From positions 620,001 to 684,000 of the forward strand of contig NZ_QXFJ01000030.1 of assembly GCF_003584165.1 (NCBI RefSeq): a stretch of 64,000 bases of DNA. The letters run 5' to 3'. Numbering within the stretch: the first letter of the stretch is position 1; each line of letters begins with the position of its first letter. This DNA is from Flagellimonas aequoris. Its GTDB lineage: Bacteria > Bacteroidota > Bacteroidia > Flavobacteriales > Flavobacteriaceae. The notes under the pieces were generated by a model. The model worked only from the letters and a program-made list of their open reading frames with translations, was not told where the DNA came from and did not search any database. The position numbers and the translations under genes were made by a program. Shown here in pieces: positions 25,466 to 35,084 of this stretch.

Positions 25466-26257
25466 ATGGACAAGGAAAAAATTATCTCAGAGCTGAACAG
25501 GCACAAGAAGTTGCCCTATCTGGATTTCAGATTGAAGCAAGAAACAGAAGATTTTACGGATACACTTTTTTATACCTTATTTGATGCCAATACCCCGGTT
25601 GCGGTGAATCTGGAGCTGTTGGAAAACAAGTTTAACGGGTTGATCGATATGGCTTGTTGGGAATTGGAACGCCCCAGCACACAATTATGGAACGACTATG
25701 TTTCCGAACTTCCAGGGATTTTGGAAAAATTAAACCTGGATGCGGAGGCCATTCTCAATTGCGACCCGGCTTCATTGTCCATACGGGAGATTTACATGGC
25801 CTACCCTGGTTTTTATGCCATTGCCATTTACCGATTGGCGCATGAACTTTATGTTCAGGATGTGCCGTTGATTCCAAGGTTGATGACGGAATACGCGCAC
25901 AGACAGACGGGTGTGGACATTAACCCCGGTGCCAAAATTGGGAAATCGTTTTTTATCGATCACGCTACGGGTGTGGTCATTGGCGAAACCGCTATCATAC
26001 ACGACAATGTAAAAATTTATCAGGGTGTAACGCTTGGGGCGTTATATGTGGCCAAAAATCTAGAAAAGACCAAAAGGCACCCCACGATTATGAGCAATGT
26101 TACCATTTACGCCAATGCCACCATTTTGGGGGGCAAGACCGTTATTGGTGAAAATTCCATCATCGGTGGTAACGCCTGGGTGACCGCTTCGGTGCCGCCA
26201 AATTCCACAGTTTTCCACACACCTGAAATCAAAATAAAGACAGCTCCAAATGTCTAA
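25466..26257 (+). CDS. cysE: Serine O-acetyltransferase
   Basis: 263 residues. An N-terminal helical domain leads into a left-handed parallel beta-helix ([20 protein letters not shown], then [20 protein letters not shown]), with the catalytic His of FIDHATG. It makes O-acetylserine from serine and acetyl-CoA, the first step to cysteine. Its end overlaps the start of the cysteine synthase gene by 8 bp, so the two steps of the pathway are translationally linked. It is of the EpsC/SAT type common in Bacteroidota. Confidence 0.93.
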   Translation: MDKEKIISELNRHKKLPYLDFRLKQETEDFTDTLFYTLFDANTPVAVNLELLENKFNGLIDMACWELERPSTQLWNDYVSELPGILEKLNLDAEAILNCDPASLSIREIYMAYPGFYAIAIYRLAHELYVQDVPLIPRLMTEYAHRQTGVDINPGAKIGKSFFIDHATGVVIGETAIIHDNVKIYQGVTLGALYVAKNLEKTKRHPTIMSNVTIYANATILGGKTVIGENSIIGGNAWVTASVPPNSTVFHTPEIKIKTAPNV

Positions 26258-27134
26258 AAGCATCCTAGACCTTATTGGCAACACCCCTTTGGTGGAGTCC
26301 AAAGTATTGAATCCCAATCCGAACGTCAAAGTACTTTTTAAGCTTGAAGGCAATAATCCTGGCGGAAGCGTAAAGGATCGTCCTGCCTACAATATGATCA
26401 AGAGTGGCTTGGAACGTGGTGATTTTACCAAGGCATCCAAATTGATAGAGGCCACCAGCGGAAATACAGGCATTGGTCTAGCCATGATCGCAAGTCTTTT
26501 CGGTTTGGATATTGAATTGGTAATGCCCGAAAATTCAACGAAGGAGCGCGTACAGACCATGCGTGCCTATGGAGCGAAAGTTACCTTGACTCCTGCCGAT
26601 GTGGGTATTGAAGGAGCCCGGGATTATGCTGAATCCAAAGTGAAGAATGAGGGATTCATCATGATGAACCAGTTTTCCAATGATGATAACTGGAAAGCCC
26701 ATTACAAAACCACTGGTCCGGAAATTTGGAGGGATACCGAAGGGCAGATTACCCATTTTGTATCCAGTATGGGAACCACGGGGACCATTATGGGCACTTC
26801 AACCTTTTTGAAGGAGCAAAACCCGAATGTTCAGATTGTTGGGGTACAACCCACCGATGAGTCCAAAATACCTGGTATCCGAAAGTGGCCCCAAGAATAC
26901 TTACCCAAGATCTTTAATCCCAAAAAAGTGGATAAGGTCATGGAAGTTAGTGAATTGGACGCTACCCTAATGTCCAAAAAACTGGCCAAGGAGGAAGGAA
27001 TTTTTGCCGGTATGAGCAGTGGTGGCGCCGCTACCGTGGCTTTTAGATTAGCAGAACTATTGGACAGTGGCACCATTGTTTCCATTGTCTGTGATCGAGG
27101 TGACCGATATCTTTCTTCGGACCTGTTCGATTAA
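26250..27134 (+). CDS. cysM: Cysteine synthase B (O-acetylserine sulfhydrylase)
   Basis: 294 residues, a PLP enzyme of fold type II. The PLP Lys is in [14 protein letters not shown], the phosphate and substrate loop is [14 protein letters not shown], and the cofactor-phosphate loop is [10 protein letters not shown]. The C-terminus ends [14 protein letters not shown] as in CysM. It makes cysteine from O-acetylserine and sulfide (or thiosulfate). It is the second gene of the cysE-cysM operon. Confidence 0.94.
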   Translation: MSKSILDLIGNTPLVESKVLNPNPNVKVLFKLEGNNPGGSVKDRPAYNMIKSGLERGDFTKASKLIEATSGNTGIGLAMIASLFGLDIELVMPENSTKERVQTMRAYGAKVTLTPADVGIEGARDYAESKVKNEGFIMMNQFSNDDNWKAHYKTTGPEIWRDTEGQITHFVSSMGTTGTIMGTSTFLKEQNPNVQIVGVQPTDESKIPGIRKWPQEYLPKIFNPKKVDKVMEVSELDATLMSKKLAKEEGIFAGMSSGGAATVAFRLAELLDSGTIVSIVCDRGDRYLSSDLFD

Positions 27135-27287
27135 TCAAACCAACTGTTTTAATGACGAATAATTGGGGTTTTATATCAGATTTTTCTGATTATCCAACAT
27201 TGCCCACTGTTTGTCGATTTGTTTGAAATAATATCATTTTAAACTCCGTTCTTTATATCAAATTAGACTCCCAAATCACAGTTTGAT

Positions 27288-27770
27288 ATGAATACAATTT
27301 CAAAAATCATCACATGGAAAAGAAACATACTGGCTTCTATGGCCGTTTTGTTGGTTTTGATTGTATTGAGCTTCTATGGCGTGTATACCAATAAGTTCTA
27401 CTTTCTAAAACCGGACAATTATATATTTCCTATCCTTTCCATGGTGCATTTTTTATACCTGTATGTGGTTTGGTTCAAGATTTCTGAAGAAGAATTACCG
27501 GATCCCAAAATGCGGAACATTGAGTATGTGCTCTATGCTATCATGATTGTGTACGTGTTCAAGATTTATGACAGTATGACGGTGCTCAATTCCATTACGG
27601 AATATGGAGAGCATGTGATTCCGGCCACCTTTAAACCTGTTGCCACAGTTACCTTGGTGCTTTATAGCATATTGCCCATCCTGACCATTTACACTTTTTG
27701 GCTCAGAAAGCGATATGTGGGCATATACAACTTTGAAAACTACAACGACAACCTTAACATCTGGCAATAA
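27288..27770 (+). CDS. Unknown four-helix membrane protein
   Basis: 160 residues with hydrophobic segments at about 12-32 (LASMAVLLVLIVLSFYGVYT), 43-63, 78-95 (EYVLYAIMIVYVFKIYD) and 117-137 (PVATVTLVLYSILPILTIYT). It stands alone between cysM and the AAA/VWA pair. Family not recognised. Confidence 0.75.
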   Translation: MNTISKIITWKRNILASMAVLLVLIVLSFYGVYTNKFYFLKPDNYIFPILSMVHFLYLYVVWFKISEEELPDPKMRNIEYVLYAIMIVYVFKIYDSMTVLNSITEYGEHVIPATFKPVATVTLVLYSILPILTIYTFWLRKRYVGIYNFENYNDNLNIWQ

Positions 27771-27778
27771 AACTAAGG

Positions 27779-29248
27779 CTATAATCCGCGGATATAGCTG
27801 CCATACAGGTCTTTGAACTGAAATCCTTGTTCAAAGCGGTGTTTGCTGAGTTTTTTATGGACCACCAATCCCCAAAGCAACAATTCCTTTAGAAAATAAG
27901 AGTCCTCTTTGGAAATTTCGGGTTGGTATTGTTTGATGAGTTGATTGAGCGGGCCAATGGAGTCGAGTTTCGATTTATAGGAAGTTTCGGTTTCATCATC
28001 CAAAAGATCAAAGCCTTCACTGTCGAAAAACCAATTGACGAGTTCGTCGTATTCGGTTTCCTGTTCCTTGCGCTGTAGTTTGTCAATCTTTGGGAAAAAG
28101 TTGGGAAACAACGACTTGATGGCATCCTCGATCAAAGTTTCGGCCACAAAGCCTGCGCCCTCCTGCTCACCTTCATATACCAATTCTATTTTTCCGGTGA
28201 TGGATGGGATAACTCCCATAAAATCACTCAAACGAACAGAAGTTTTAGAATCTCCGGCCAATACAGCTCTACGTTCTGCCGTGCTCAACAAATTTTCAAA
28301 AGCGGTAATGCTCATCCGTGCACTAACGCCACTTTTGGCATCCACATATTCACTTTTTCGGGCTTCAAAACTGATTTGTTCCAAAAGGTCCATGGCGATT
28401 TCTGGCACGTAAATGATATCCGATTGTCTGTTGTCCAATTGGGCCTCTTGTTTGGTGATTTTTTTGGCAATTTCCACACTTTCAGGATAATGCGTAAGAA
28501 TCTGTGAACCGATTCGGTCCTTCAAAGGAGTCACGATACTTCCCCTGTTCGTATAATCTTCGGGATTTGCCGTAAACACAAATTGAATGTCCAAGTGCAG
28601 CCTCAACTTAAAGCCACGGATTTGGATATCCCCTTCCTGCAGGATGTTGAAGAGTGCCACTTGAATCCGAGCTTGCAAATCGGGCAACTCATTGATGACA
28701 AAAATGCACCGGTTGGCTCTTGGGATCATCCCAAAATGGATTACCCGATCATCTGCATAGGAAAGACGAAGATTTGCCGCCTTGATGGGGTCCACATCTC
28801 CAATCAGATCGGCTACGGTAACATCGGGTGTTGCCAGTTTTTCAAAAAAGCGCTCATCCCGATGAATCCACTCCACTGGGGTATTATCCCCTTTTTCCTT
28901 GATGAGCTCTATGGCAAATCGGGAAATGGGGTTCAACGGATCATCATGGATTTCGGAGCCTTCCACAACAGGCATCCACTCGTCCAACAATTGTACCATC
29001 AAACGGGCCAATCGGGTCTTGGCTTGTCCACGTAATCCCAATAGATTGATGTTATGTCGGGATAAAATCGCTCGTTCCAATTCAGGGATTACCGAATTTT
29101 CATAACCCCAAACCCCTTCAAATACTTCTTCTTTTTTAGATATTTTGGCCAAGAGGTTTTCACGCAACTCATCTTTGATGCTTTTGCTTTGGTATCCAGC
29201 TGATTTTAATTCCCCTAGTGTCTTTATTTTGGTATGATCCAATTTCAT
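27779..29248 (-). CDS. AAA+ ATPase, magnesium-chelatase subunit I-like
   Basis: About 489 residues from the ATG opening MKLDHTKIKTLGELKSAGYQ, 7 bp after the stop of the VWA gene; the ATG at 29299 would overlap that gene by 44 bp. Walker A is GLRGQAKTRLARLM, Walker B CIFVINELPDL, and sensor 1 is FTANPEDYTNRG. With the VWA protein it forms an AAA/VWA pair like ChlI/ChlD or MoxR systems, in which the ATPase remodels a target through the metal-binding partner. No chelatase substrate-binding subunit is nearby, so the target is unknown. Confidence 0.88.
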   Translation of the reverse strand: MKLDHTKIKTLGELKSAGYQSKSIKDELRENLLAKISKKEEVFEGVWGYENSVIPELERAILSRHNINLLGLRGQAKTRLARLMVQLLDEWMPVVEGSEIHDDPLNPISRFAIELIKEKGDNTPVEWIHRDERFFEKLATPDVTVADLIGDVDPIKAANLRLSYADDRVIHFGMIPRANRCIFVINELPDLQARIQVALFNILQEGDIQIRGFKLRLHLDIQFVFTANPEDYTNRGSIVTPLKDRIGSQILTHYPESVEIAKKITKQEAQLDNRQSDIIYVPEIAMDLLEQISFEARKSEYVDAKSGVSARMSITAFENLLSTAERRAVLAGDSKTSVRLSDFMGVIPSITGKIELVYEGEQEGAGFVAETLIEDAIKSLFPNFFPKIDKLQRKEQETEYDELVNWFFDSEGFDLLDDETETSYKSKLDSIGPLNQLIKQYQPEISKEDSYFLKELLLWGLVVHKKLSKHRFEQGFQFKDLYGSYIRGL

Positions 29249-29255
29249 ATGGTCT

Positions 29256-30422
29256 TTATCCTTTAATTCTTCTTTTCCTGTTTTGTTCATAATCTTCAAA
29301 AATCATTTCACCCAATCCCTTCAAACCGGTATAAAAAGCCTTGCCTTTGTTTGCCTTGGTAAATTCTTGCACAAACTTCATCAAGTAAGGGTCTTCGGCA
29401 ATCATAAAAGTGGTGATGGGAATGTGCAATTTTCTGGCCTGTTGTGCCATGGTGTAGCATTTCTCAACAATATATTCGTCAAGTCCAACACTATTTTTAT
29501 AATAGTTTCCATCAGGAAGTCGGATGCAGGAAGGCTTCCCGTCCGTGATCATGAAAATCTGCTTGTTGGTGTTCCGTTTTCTGCGAAGCATGTCCATAGC
29601 CAACAGTAATCCGGCAACGGTATTGGTATGGTAGGGCCCTACTCTTAAATAAGGCAAATCTTTGATGGGAATGGGCCAGGCATCGTTCCCAAAAACCAAA
29701 ATATCCAAGGTGTCCTTGGGATACCGGGTAGTTATCAATTCAGCCAATGCCATGGCTACCTTCTTCGCCGGAGTGATTCGGTCTTCACCATACAAAATCA
29801 TACTATGGCTGATATCGATCATCAGTACGGTGCTCATTTGCGCCTTGTACTGGGTATCCTCCACCACCAAATCTTCTTCGCTCATGGAAAAAGTGTCCAA
29901 CCCGTGGTTGACTTGGGCATTTTTCAAGCTTTCCGTCATGGAAATATGTTCCAAGGAATCCCCGAAACGATATTCCCTAAACTCTCCGGTATGCTCGTCT
30001 CCCCTACCCGATTTTCCGGTGCGATGGTTGCCGGAGCCACTCCGTTTGATCTTACCGAAGATTTGGTCCAAGGCGCGTTGACGCAGCATGCGTTCCAACT
30101 TAGCCGTCATGGACAGGCCTCCACCTGCCGGATTTTCATCGCCTTCTTCCCCATCATCGCCGCCCTTTTCGCCATCCATGTCAAATTCTTCACGGATGTA
30201 ACCCTTGGCCTTCAGGTCTTCTATAAAATCGTCTATGGTGTAATCATCATCGCTAAGTTCGTATTCCTTGTCCAGTTCGCGGAGCCAGTCCAAAGCTTCT
30301 TCTACATCACCCGAAGTGTGGGTAATCAGTTCTTGAAAAATCTCGAAGAGTTTTTCAAACGGGGTTTGGTCCGGAGCTTCGTACCTTGTAAAACGAAATC
30401 CTTTTCTTGTGTTCATAGCCAT
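29256..30422 (-). CDS. VWA domain protein, partner of the AAA+ ATPase
   Basis: 388 residues. An acidic N-terminal part (FDMDGEKGGDDGEEGDENPA) is followed by a von Willebrand A domain with the MIDAS motif DISHSM (DxSxS) at about residue 200, TNTVAGLLLAMDML and ITDGKPSC. It is the first gene of the pair and ends 7 bp before the ATPase start. It may act as a metal-dependent adaptor for the ATPase, as in ChlD or CoxE families. Confidence 0.87.
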   Translation of the reverse strand: MAMNTRKGFRFTRYEAPDQTPFEKLFEIFQELITHTSGDVEEALDWLRELDKEYELSDDDYTIDDFIEDLKAKGYIREEFDMDGEKGGDDGEEGDENPAGGGLSMTAKLERMLRQRALDQIFGKIKRSGSGNHRTGKSGRGDEHTGEFREYRFGDSLEHISMTESLKNAQVNHGLDTFSMSEEDLVVEDTQYKAQMSTVLMIDISHSMILYGEDRITPAKKVAMALAELITTRYPKDTLDILVFGNDAWPIPIKDLPYLRVGPYHTNTVAGLLLAMDMLRRKRNTNKQIFMITDGKPSCIRLPDGNYYKNSVGLDEYIVEKCYTMAQQARKLHIPITTFMIAEDPYLMKFVQEFTKANKGKAFYTGLKGLGEMIFEDYEQNRKRRIKG

Positions 30423-30488
30423 TACATAAAATTAAGGCATTTCCCTGTAATGGCTAGGGCTTTAGAAAAAACTTAACGCTACGGACAG

Positions 30489-30519
30489 GAAAAGCGCCGA
30501 GCCCTAGAAACCCGACGCT
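30489..30519 (-). terminator. Probable terminator behind the DUF4249 gene
   Basis: On the minus strand AGCGTCG pairs with CGGCGCT (30519-30513 with 30499-30493, one mismatch) around a 13-nt loop, and is followed by TTTT. It stands 21 bp past the DUF4249 stop and would keep that transcript out of the VWA gene. Confidence 0.45.
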
Positions 30520-30539
30520 TGGCATCAAACCAACCTAAA

Positions 30540-31388
30540 CTATTCTTCTACAAAGGTGTAACTCGTTTTTACAACCTGTGTTAACCTGAAGTACCCAAAC
30601 GCATAGTTATCAGGATTTGTAGTATTGATACAGTTGCCTTTTACGGCTACTGGGGTAGACTCAAAAAGACCAACACCGCCCAATTGGGAGATCAAAATCT
30701 TGATATAATCGTAATAGGCCCTTGAAATCCCATACATTTCAATATTCACTACATCGCCGGGTTTAAAAGGTTCTGTATGGGTATCCTCATCCTTCTCAAT
30801 TTCATACCACCAGTCAATCTCGTTACCGTTCACGAATTCATCCTCCCCTTCTTCCAAATCAGGCAGCAGATCACCTTCCCGCTGAAATTTTAACAGGTAG
30901 TTGTTCCCTTCTTCCTCAGGGTCGGTAAACACTACGTGGACTTCCAATACCTCGTCGTCAAATCCATCTTCCCGGTCTTGAAAAACACGGGTGATGTCGG
31001 TCACGGGGGTCATGGTTTCGGTTGCGGTATACACCTCCCCATTGTATTCGATCCTAAGGGAATATGTCTGTTCCAGAACGGGTTCAAAATTCGTGGTCAG
31101 GTACTCGCCATTGCCCTGATCGGCAAAAATATAGCTGTCACCACTACTATCATTCGTTACCACTACGGAGGCGCCTATGACCCCAGTGTCGGTATCGGTA
31201 CTAAAAAATGGAGTGGATTCGCGCAAGCGGATGGTCTGAATATTTCCTTCGGTTCCCTTTTCCCAATCCAAGGATGCCTCCACTACCAATCGTTTTGGAC
31301 CTTCTTGGACTTCAACATCCACTATATCTTCACATGAGGCAAAAGCAATGATAATAATGGCCAATATGATTTTCTTCAATGTTTTCAT
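30540..31388 (-). CDS. DUF4249 outer-membrane lipoprotein
   Basis: 282 residues with a lipoprotein signal (KKIILAIIIIAFASCEDIVD, Cys at about 19). The body is beta-rich and includes the DUF4249 pattern (VQEGPKRLVVEASLDWEKGT). In Bacteroidota this family is encoded with TonB-dependent receptors and is thought to help bind or pass the ligand, as SusD does for SusC. It starts 3 bp after the receptor stop on the same strand. Confidence 0.88.
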   Translation of the reverse strand: MKTLKKIILAIIIIAFASCEDIVDVEVQEGPKRLVVEASLDWEKGTEGNIQTIRLRESTPFFSTDTDTGVIGASVVVTNDSSGDSYIFADQGNGEYLTTNFEPVLEQTYSLRIEYNGEVYTATETMTPVTDITRVFQDREDGFDDEVLEVHVVFTDPEEEGNNYLLKFQREGDLLPDLEEGEDEFVNGNEIDWWYEIEKDEDTHTEPFKPGDVVNIEMYGISRAYYDYIKILISQLGGVGLFESTPVAVKGNCINTTNPDNYAFGYFRLTQVVKTSYTFVEE

Positions 31389-31391
31389 GAT

Positions 31392-33797
31392 TTAAAATTT
31401 AAAGTTGTAGGTCAATGAGGGTACAATGCCAAAAATGGCAGTTCGGGTGGCTTCGTTGGCCCCGGTTTCCAAGTTTTGTCCAAAGGAGATGGATGCCGCA
31501 TTTTTTCTACTGTACAGATTATAAATACTGAGAACCCATTCTCCTTTGAATCGTTTGTTCTGATATTTTCTTGGTTTGTAATTGACCGAAACATCCAAGC
31601 GATGGTAAGCTGGCAAACGATCGGAATTACGGGGGGCATAACTGGCTATGGACAAATCTTCGTATACGTATTGCCCATTGGGATAAGTTACAGGTCTACC
31701 CGTTTGAAAAACGAGATTGGTCCCAAAACTCCATTGGTCGTCCAAACGATAGGCTCCCGATACGGATATGTCGTGGGTCCTATCAAAAGATGTATTGTAC
31801 CACTTGCCATTGTTGATGCCTGGCCCACCAGCCGTTCCCCCCAAGGTCCTTTGTTCCGATTTGGAAAGGGTGTACGCAATCCATCCCGTAAAGTCGCCCT
31901 CATTCTTCCGAAGGAGGAGTTCCAATCCGTAGGCCCGCATTTCGCCATTCAAAACTTCGGTCTCAATGGTATTTTGACCGATCAGATCGGAGCCATCTAT
32001 GTAATCAATTCTATTGTCCACGGTTTTATAGTAAGTCTCTACTTCCAGTGAATACATCTTGTCCGTAAAATTGCGAAAGTACCCCAACGCATATTGGTTG
32101 GACAACTGGGGCTTGATAAAGGGGCCGCTGGGAGTCCAAACATCCAAGGGGGTTGCAGACGATGTATTGGACAACAAATGGATGTACTGTGCGGTGCGTG
32201 AAAAACCTGCTTTTAGGGACGATTCCTCATCCAGAAGGTAAGCCAATGAAACCCGGGGTTCAAGATTACCAAAGCTTTTGATAACATCACTTTTAGCGAA
32301 ATGGGTCTCCCCTGTTGCTTCTCCCCTTTCATAAATGCCCAATTCAGGATTGTACACCACGGGCTGATCGTTTGCGTAGGTGTTGATGGGTTGTCCGCCC
32401 AATCGAGAGAAAGCACTGTATCGCAATCCGTACTGTACCGTGAGTTTAGGGCTGAGTTTGTGCTCCGCACTTAGATACAACCCACTTTCAAAGGCTTTTT
32501 TCTGGTCCAGTTTTAACGGATTCACGGGTGATGTTTCGGCGGTGGGACTTACTTCCCCAGGATTGAAATCATAATAAATACCGTTGATGCCAAAATCCAA
32601 TTTGAAGGCGTCGCTTAAATAATATTTAAAGTCATACTTGAGGTTATAATTGGTAATGGAAGACACCCAATCAAATTCCTCCTGGGCAAATTCCAAATCG
32701 TAGTCATATCGACTTAGGATGGCCGAAAGATTGGAAAACAACCGGTCGTTGAATATGTGGTTCCAACGCAGATTACCCGTGGAATTCCCATAACTACTGT
32801 CAAAAGCGTTCCCCAGTTTAAAGGCATCGCGGCCAAAATAACCACTCAAAAAAAGCTTGTTGTTACGATTGATACTGTAATTGGTCTTGAGGTTCAGGTC
32901 GTAGAAACTGACGCTGTTTTCTTCTCCTGTGGCTTTGAGCAATAAATCAACATAGGACCGGCGACCGGCGACTAAAAAGGAACCGTTGTCCCCAAAAATA
33001 GGCCCTTCTGCCGTCAGTCGGCTCGAAATAACCCCGATACCCCCGTTCAGTTCAAAGTTTTTGCTGTTCCCATCTTTTTGTCTAATGTCCAATACGGAAG
33101 ATACCCTGCCCCCAAAGCTGGCCGGAATACCTCCTTTGTAGAGTTTCATATCTTTAATGGCATCCGCATTGAAGACCGAGAAGAACCCAAACATATGCGA
33201 AGTGTTATAAATAATGGCCTCGTCTAGCAGCACGAGGTTCTGGTCCTGCGCACCGCCCCTTACATGGAACCCTCCAGTACCCTCTCCATTATTGGTAACG
33301 CCGGGTAACATTTGAAGGGATTTCAACACATCCAATTCCCCCAATACCACGGGCATTTGTTTAACGGTACCTATATTCATCTTCACCACGCTCATTTCAG
33401 GTTTTCGCAATATGGCTCGTTCCGGTTCGTCTGCGGTGACGACCACTTCATCAAGCTCGGTCGAGAATTCGGAAATTTCCACATCGTTTTTAATGTCGCG
33501 GTCCAAATGGATCTTCATTCGGATTTCGCTATATCCCATGTATGAAATGCTCAACACATACTCGCCTTCCGGTGCTGTAACGGAATAAAATCCATATTCA
33601 TTGGTGACCCCACCAATGGTAGTGCCGTCCAAGAACACGGAAGCACCGAATAGGGTCTCCCCATTGCTTTTGTCGGTAATGGTGCCACTAATGGTGTGAC
33701 TGGTCTGGCCTATGGCTAGGATACAGCCCAAAAAGAAAAACCACAGCAACCAAACGGTACATTTGATTGCTGGGTCCAATTGTGATCTACTGTTCAT
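31392..33797 (-). CDS. TonB-dependent outer-membrane receptor
   Basis: 801 residues: signal peptide (about 1-30), a carboxypeptidase-D-like regulatory domain (TISGTITDKSNGETLFGASV, about 35-115), the plug (VLGELDVLKSLQMLPGVTNN, then GGFHVRGGAQDQNLVLLDEA) and a 22-stranded barrel ending in an aromatic residue (SLTYNFKF). It imports a ligand across the outer membrane using TonB energy; ligand unknown. It forms an operon with the DUF4249 lipoprotein and is divergent from the ECF sigma operon. Confidence 0.93.
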   Translation of the reverse strand: MNSRSQLDPAIKCTVWLLWFFFLGCILAIGQTSHTISGTITDKSNGETLFGASVFLDGTTIGGVTNEYGFYSVTAPEGEYVLSISYMGYSEIRMKIHLDRDIKNDVEISEFSTELDEVVVTADEPERAILRKPEMSVVKMNIGTVKQMPVVLGELDVLKSLQMLPGVTNNGEGTGGFHVRGGAQDQNLVLLDEAIIYNTSHMFGFFSVFNADAIKDMKLYKGGIPASFGGRVSSVLDIRQKDGNSKNFELNGGIGVISSRLTAEGPIFGDNGSFLVAGRRSYVDLLLKATGEENSVSFYDLNLKTNYSINRNNKLFLSGYFGRDAFKLGNAFDSSYGNSTGNLRWNHIFNDRLFSNLSAILSRYDYDLEFAQEEFDWVSSITNYNLKYDFKYYLSDAFKLDFGINGIYYDFNPGEVSPTAETSPVNPLKLDQKKAFESGLYLSAEHKLSPKLTVQYGLRYSAFSRLGGQPINTYANDQPVVYNPELGIYERGEATGETHFAKSDVIKSFGNLEPRVSLAYLLDEESSLKAGFSRTAQYIHLLSNTSSATPLDVWTPSGPFIKPQLSNQYALGYFRNFTDKMYSLEVETYYKTVDNRIDYIDGSDLIGQNTIETEVLNGEMRAYGLELLLRKNEGDFTGWIAYTLSKSEQRTLGGTAGGPGINNGKWYNTSFDRTHDISVSGAYRLDDQWSFGTNLVFQTGRPVTYPNGQYVYEDLSIASYAPRNSDRLPAYHRLDVSVNYKPRKYQNKRFKGEWVLSIYNLYSRKNAASISFGQNLETGANEATRTAIFGIVPSLTYNFKF

Positions 33798-33954
33798 TTT
33801 TTGATGTTTTGATGGTTGTACTTGAAATTTTCACCATCATAGACAGGTCAAAAAAGGAAGGGTTGCATACACGGGCTTTTTTATGGGATCTTTCTTTCCA
33901 TATTTTACAATCGATAGATTTTTACAAGTTTTTTTTCTTCATGGTGCAACCCTT

Positions 33955-33962
33955 TACTTTTG
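33955..33962 (+). promoter_or_regulatory. -7 element of the ECF sigma operon
   Basis: TACTTTTG, an exact TAnnTTTG match, 40 bp before the sigma factor start. No clear TTG is seen 20 bp upstream, only a T-run, so the promoter may be weak or assisted. Confidence 0.45.
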
Positions 33963-34002
33963 TGTTTGTCTTTAGCAAGAGACAAGGCATCAACCTAAAC
34001 CA

Positions 34003-34542
34003 TTGGAAACCGACATCCGATTTACGCATAAGGCCATAGTGGAGCAATGCAAAGCCGGCAATAGCAACTCACAATACGAGCTGTATTCCTGCTATGTGGA
34101 TGCTATGTACAACGTGGGGTTCCGCTTTTTGGGCAATGCAGAAGATGCGGAGGATATTGTACAGGACAGCTTTGTGGATGCCTTTAAAAACCTGGACAGC
34201 TTTAAGTATGAAAGTAGTTTTGGTTCATGGTTGAAGCGAATTGTCATCAATAAGAGCATCAATCACCTAAAAGCCAAACGTATACCCGTGGTACCGATGG
34301 AAGCACATGAGTTCCACTTGACGGATGACGAACCTGTGGAGGCTGAGGCCACGGATATAAACAAAGTAAAGAAGGGTATTGCCCTACTCCCGGATGGTTA
34401 CCGGGAAATCATCAATCTGTATTTGATTGAAGGATATGACCATGTGGAAATTGGGGAGATTTTGGGTATTTCTACCAGTACTTCAAAATCACAATACCAC
34501 AGGGCCAAGAAAAAATTATTGGAAATCATCAATGAACTGTAA
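34003..34542 (+). CDS. ECF RNA polymerase sigma factor
   Basis: 179 residues, start TTG at 34003 (LETDIRFTHKAIVEQCKAGN). Region 2 has YELYSCYVDAMYNVGFRFLG and the DAEDIVQDSFVDAFKNLDSF motif; region 4 ends with a helix-turn-helix (GYDHVEIGEILGISTSTSKS). It would direct transcription of a stress or envelope regulon. Its stop overlaps the start of the next gene by 1 bp (TAATG), and the operon order sigma, membrane anti-sigma candidate, two envelope proteins suggests autoregulation. Confidence 0.92.
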   Translation: METDIRFTHKAIVEQCKAGNSNSQYELYSCYVDAMYNVGFRFLGNAEDAEDIVQDSFVDAFKNLDSFKYESSFGSWLKRIVINKSINHLKAKRIPVVPMEAHEFHLTDDEPVEAEATDINKVKKGIALLPDGYREIINLYLIEGYDHVEIGEILGISTSTSKSQYHRAKKKLLEIINEL

Positions 34543-35084
34543 TGGACAATTTTGAAAAGCATATTAGGGACCATGCAGCCCAATTCAACGAACGAAGGGC
34601 GGACAAGGACAAAATGTGGGCCAAGATTTCAGAAGAACTGCATCAGAAGAAATCCAAGGTAATCCCTCTCTGGAAAAGACCCGTGTTTCGCGTGGCTGCT
34701 TCGGTGTTATTATTGTTGGGCATTGCTTCGTTTTTTGGACTGGCGGTGTTGAACAACAATGCCAACAAAACACAGTACGCCTCCAAAGAATTGATGGAAA
34801 TAGATATGTATTACAAGGATTTGGTCTCCTACCAAGTGCAGTTGGTAAAGAATAACCAGTCCCTTTCCGAAGAAAACAAAGCAGAGTTTCTGTCCTTTAT
34901 GGATGAACTCGACGCTGAATATGAAGTCCTTAAGAAGGAAATGCAAAAAAACCTTGACAATGAGCAAGTACTGGAAGCCATTGTGGGCAACTACAAGAAG
35001 CGTATCGAGCTCATTGAGAATTTGTTACACCAATTAAACGAATCTAAAAAACCGGATGAAGATGATTATGGATACACGTTATAG
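34542..35084 (+). CDS. Membrane protein, probable anti-sigma factor
   Basis: 180 residues. An N-terminal cytoplasmic helix of 45 residues (FEKHIRDHAAQFNERRADKD), one membrane segment at about 51-72 (VFRVAASVLLLLGIASFFGL), then a periplasmic coiled coil (EFLSFMDELDAEYEVLKKEM). The layout and the coupling to the ECF sigma gene fit an anti-sigma factor, but no zinc-finger motif is present, so this is inference from context. Confidence 0.75.
   Translation: MDNFEKHIRDHAAQFNERRADKDKMWAKISEELHQKKSKVIPLWKRPVFRVAASVLLLLGIASFFGLAVLNNNANKTQYASKELMEIDMYYKDLVSYQVQLVKNNQSLSEENKAEFLSFMDELDAEYEVLKKEMQKNLDNEQVLEAIVGNYKKRIELIENLLHQLNESKKPDEDDYGYTL

Noticed and set aside
27779..30422. Magnesium chelatase for tetrapyrrole synthesis
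   Set aside because: The AAA and VWA proteins resemble subunits I and D, but no large H subunit or other chlorophyll or cobalamin gene is nearby; the wider AAA/VWA class is the safe call.
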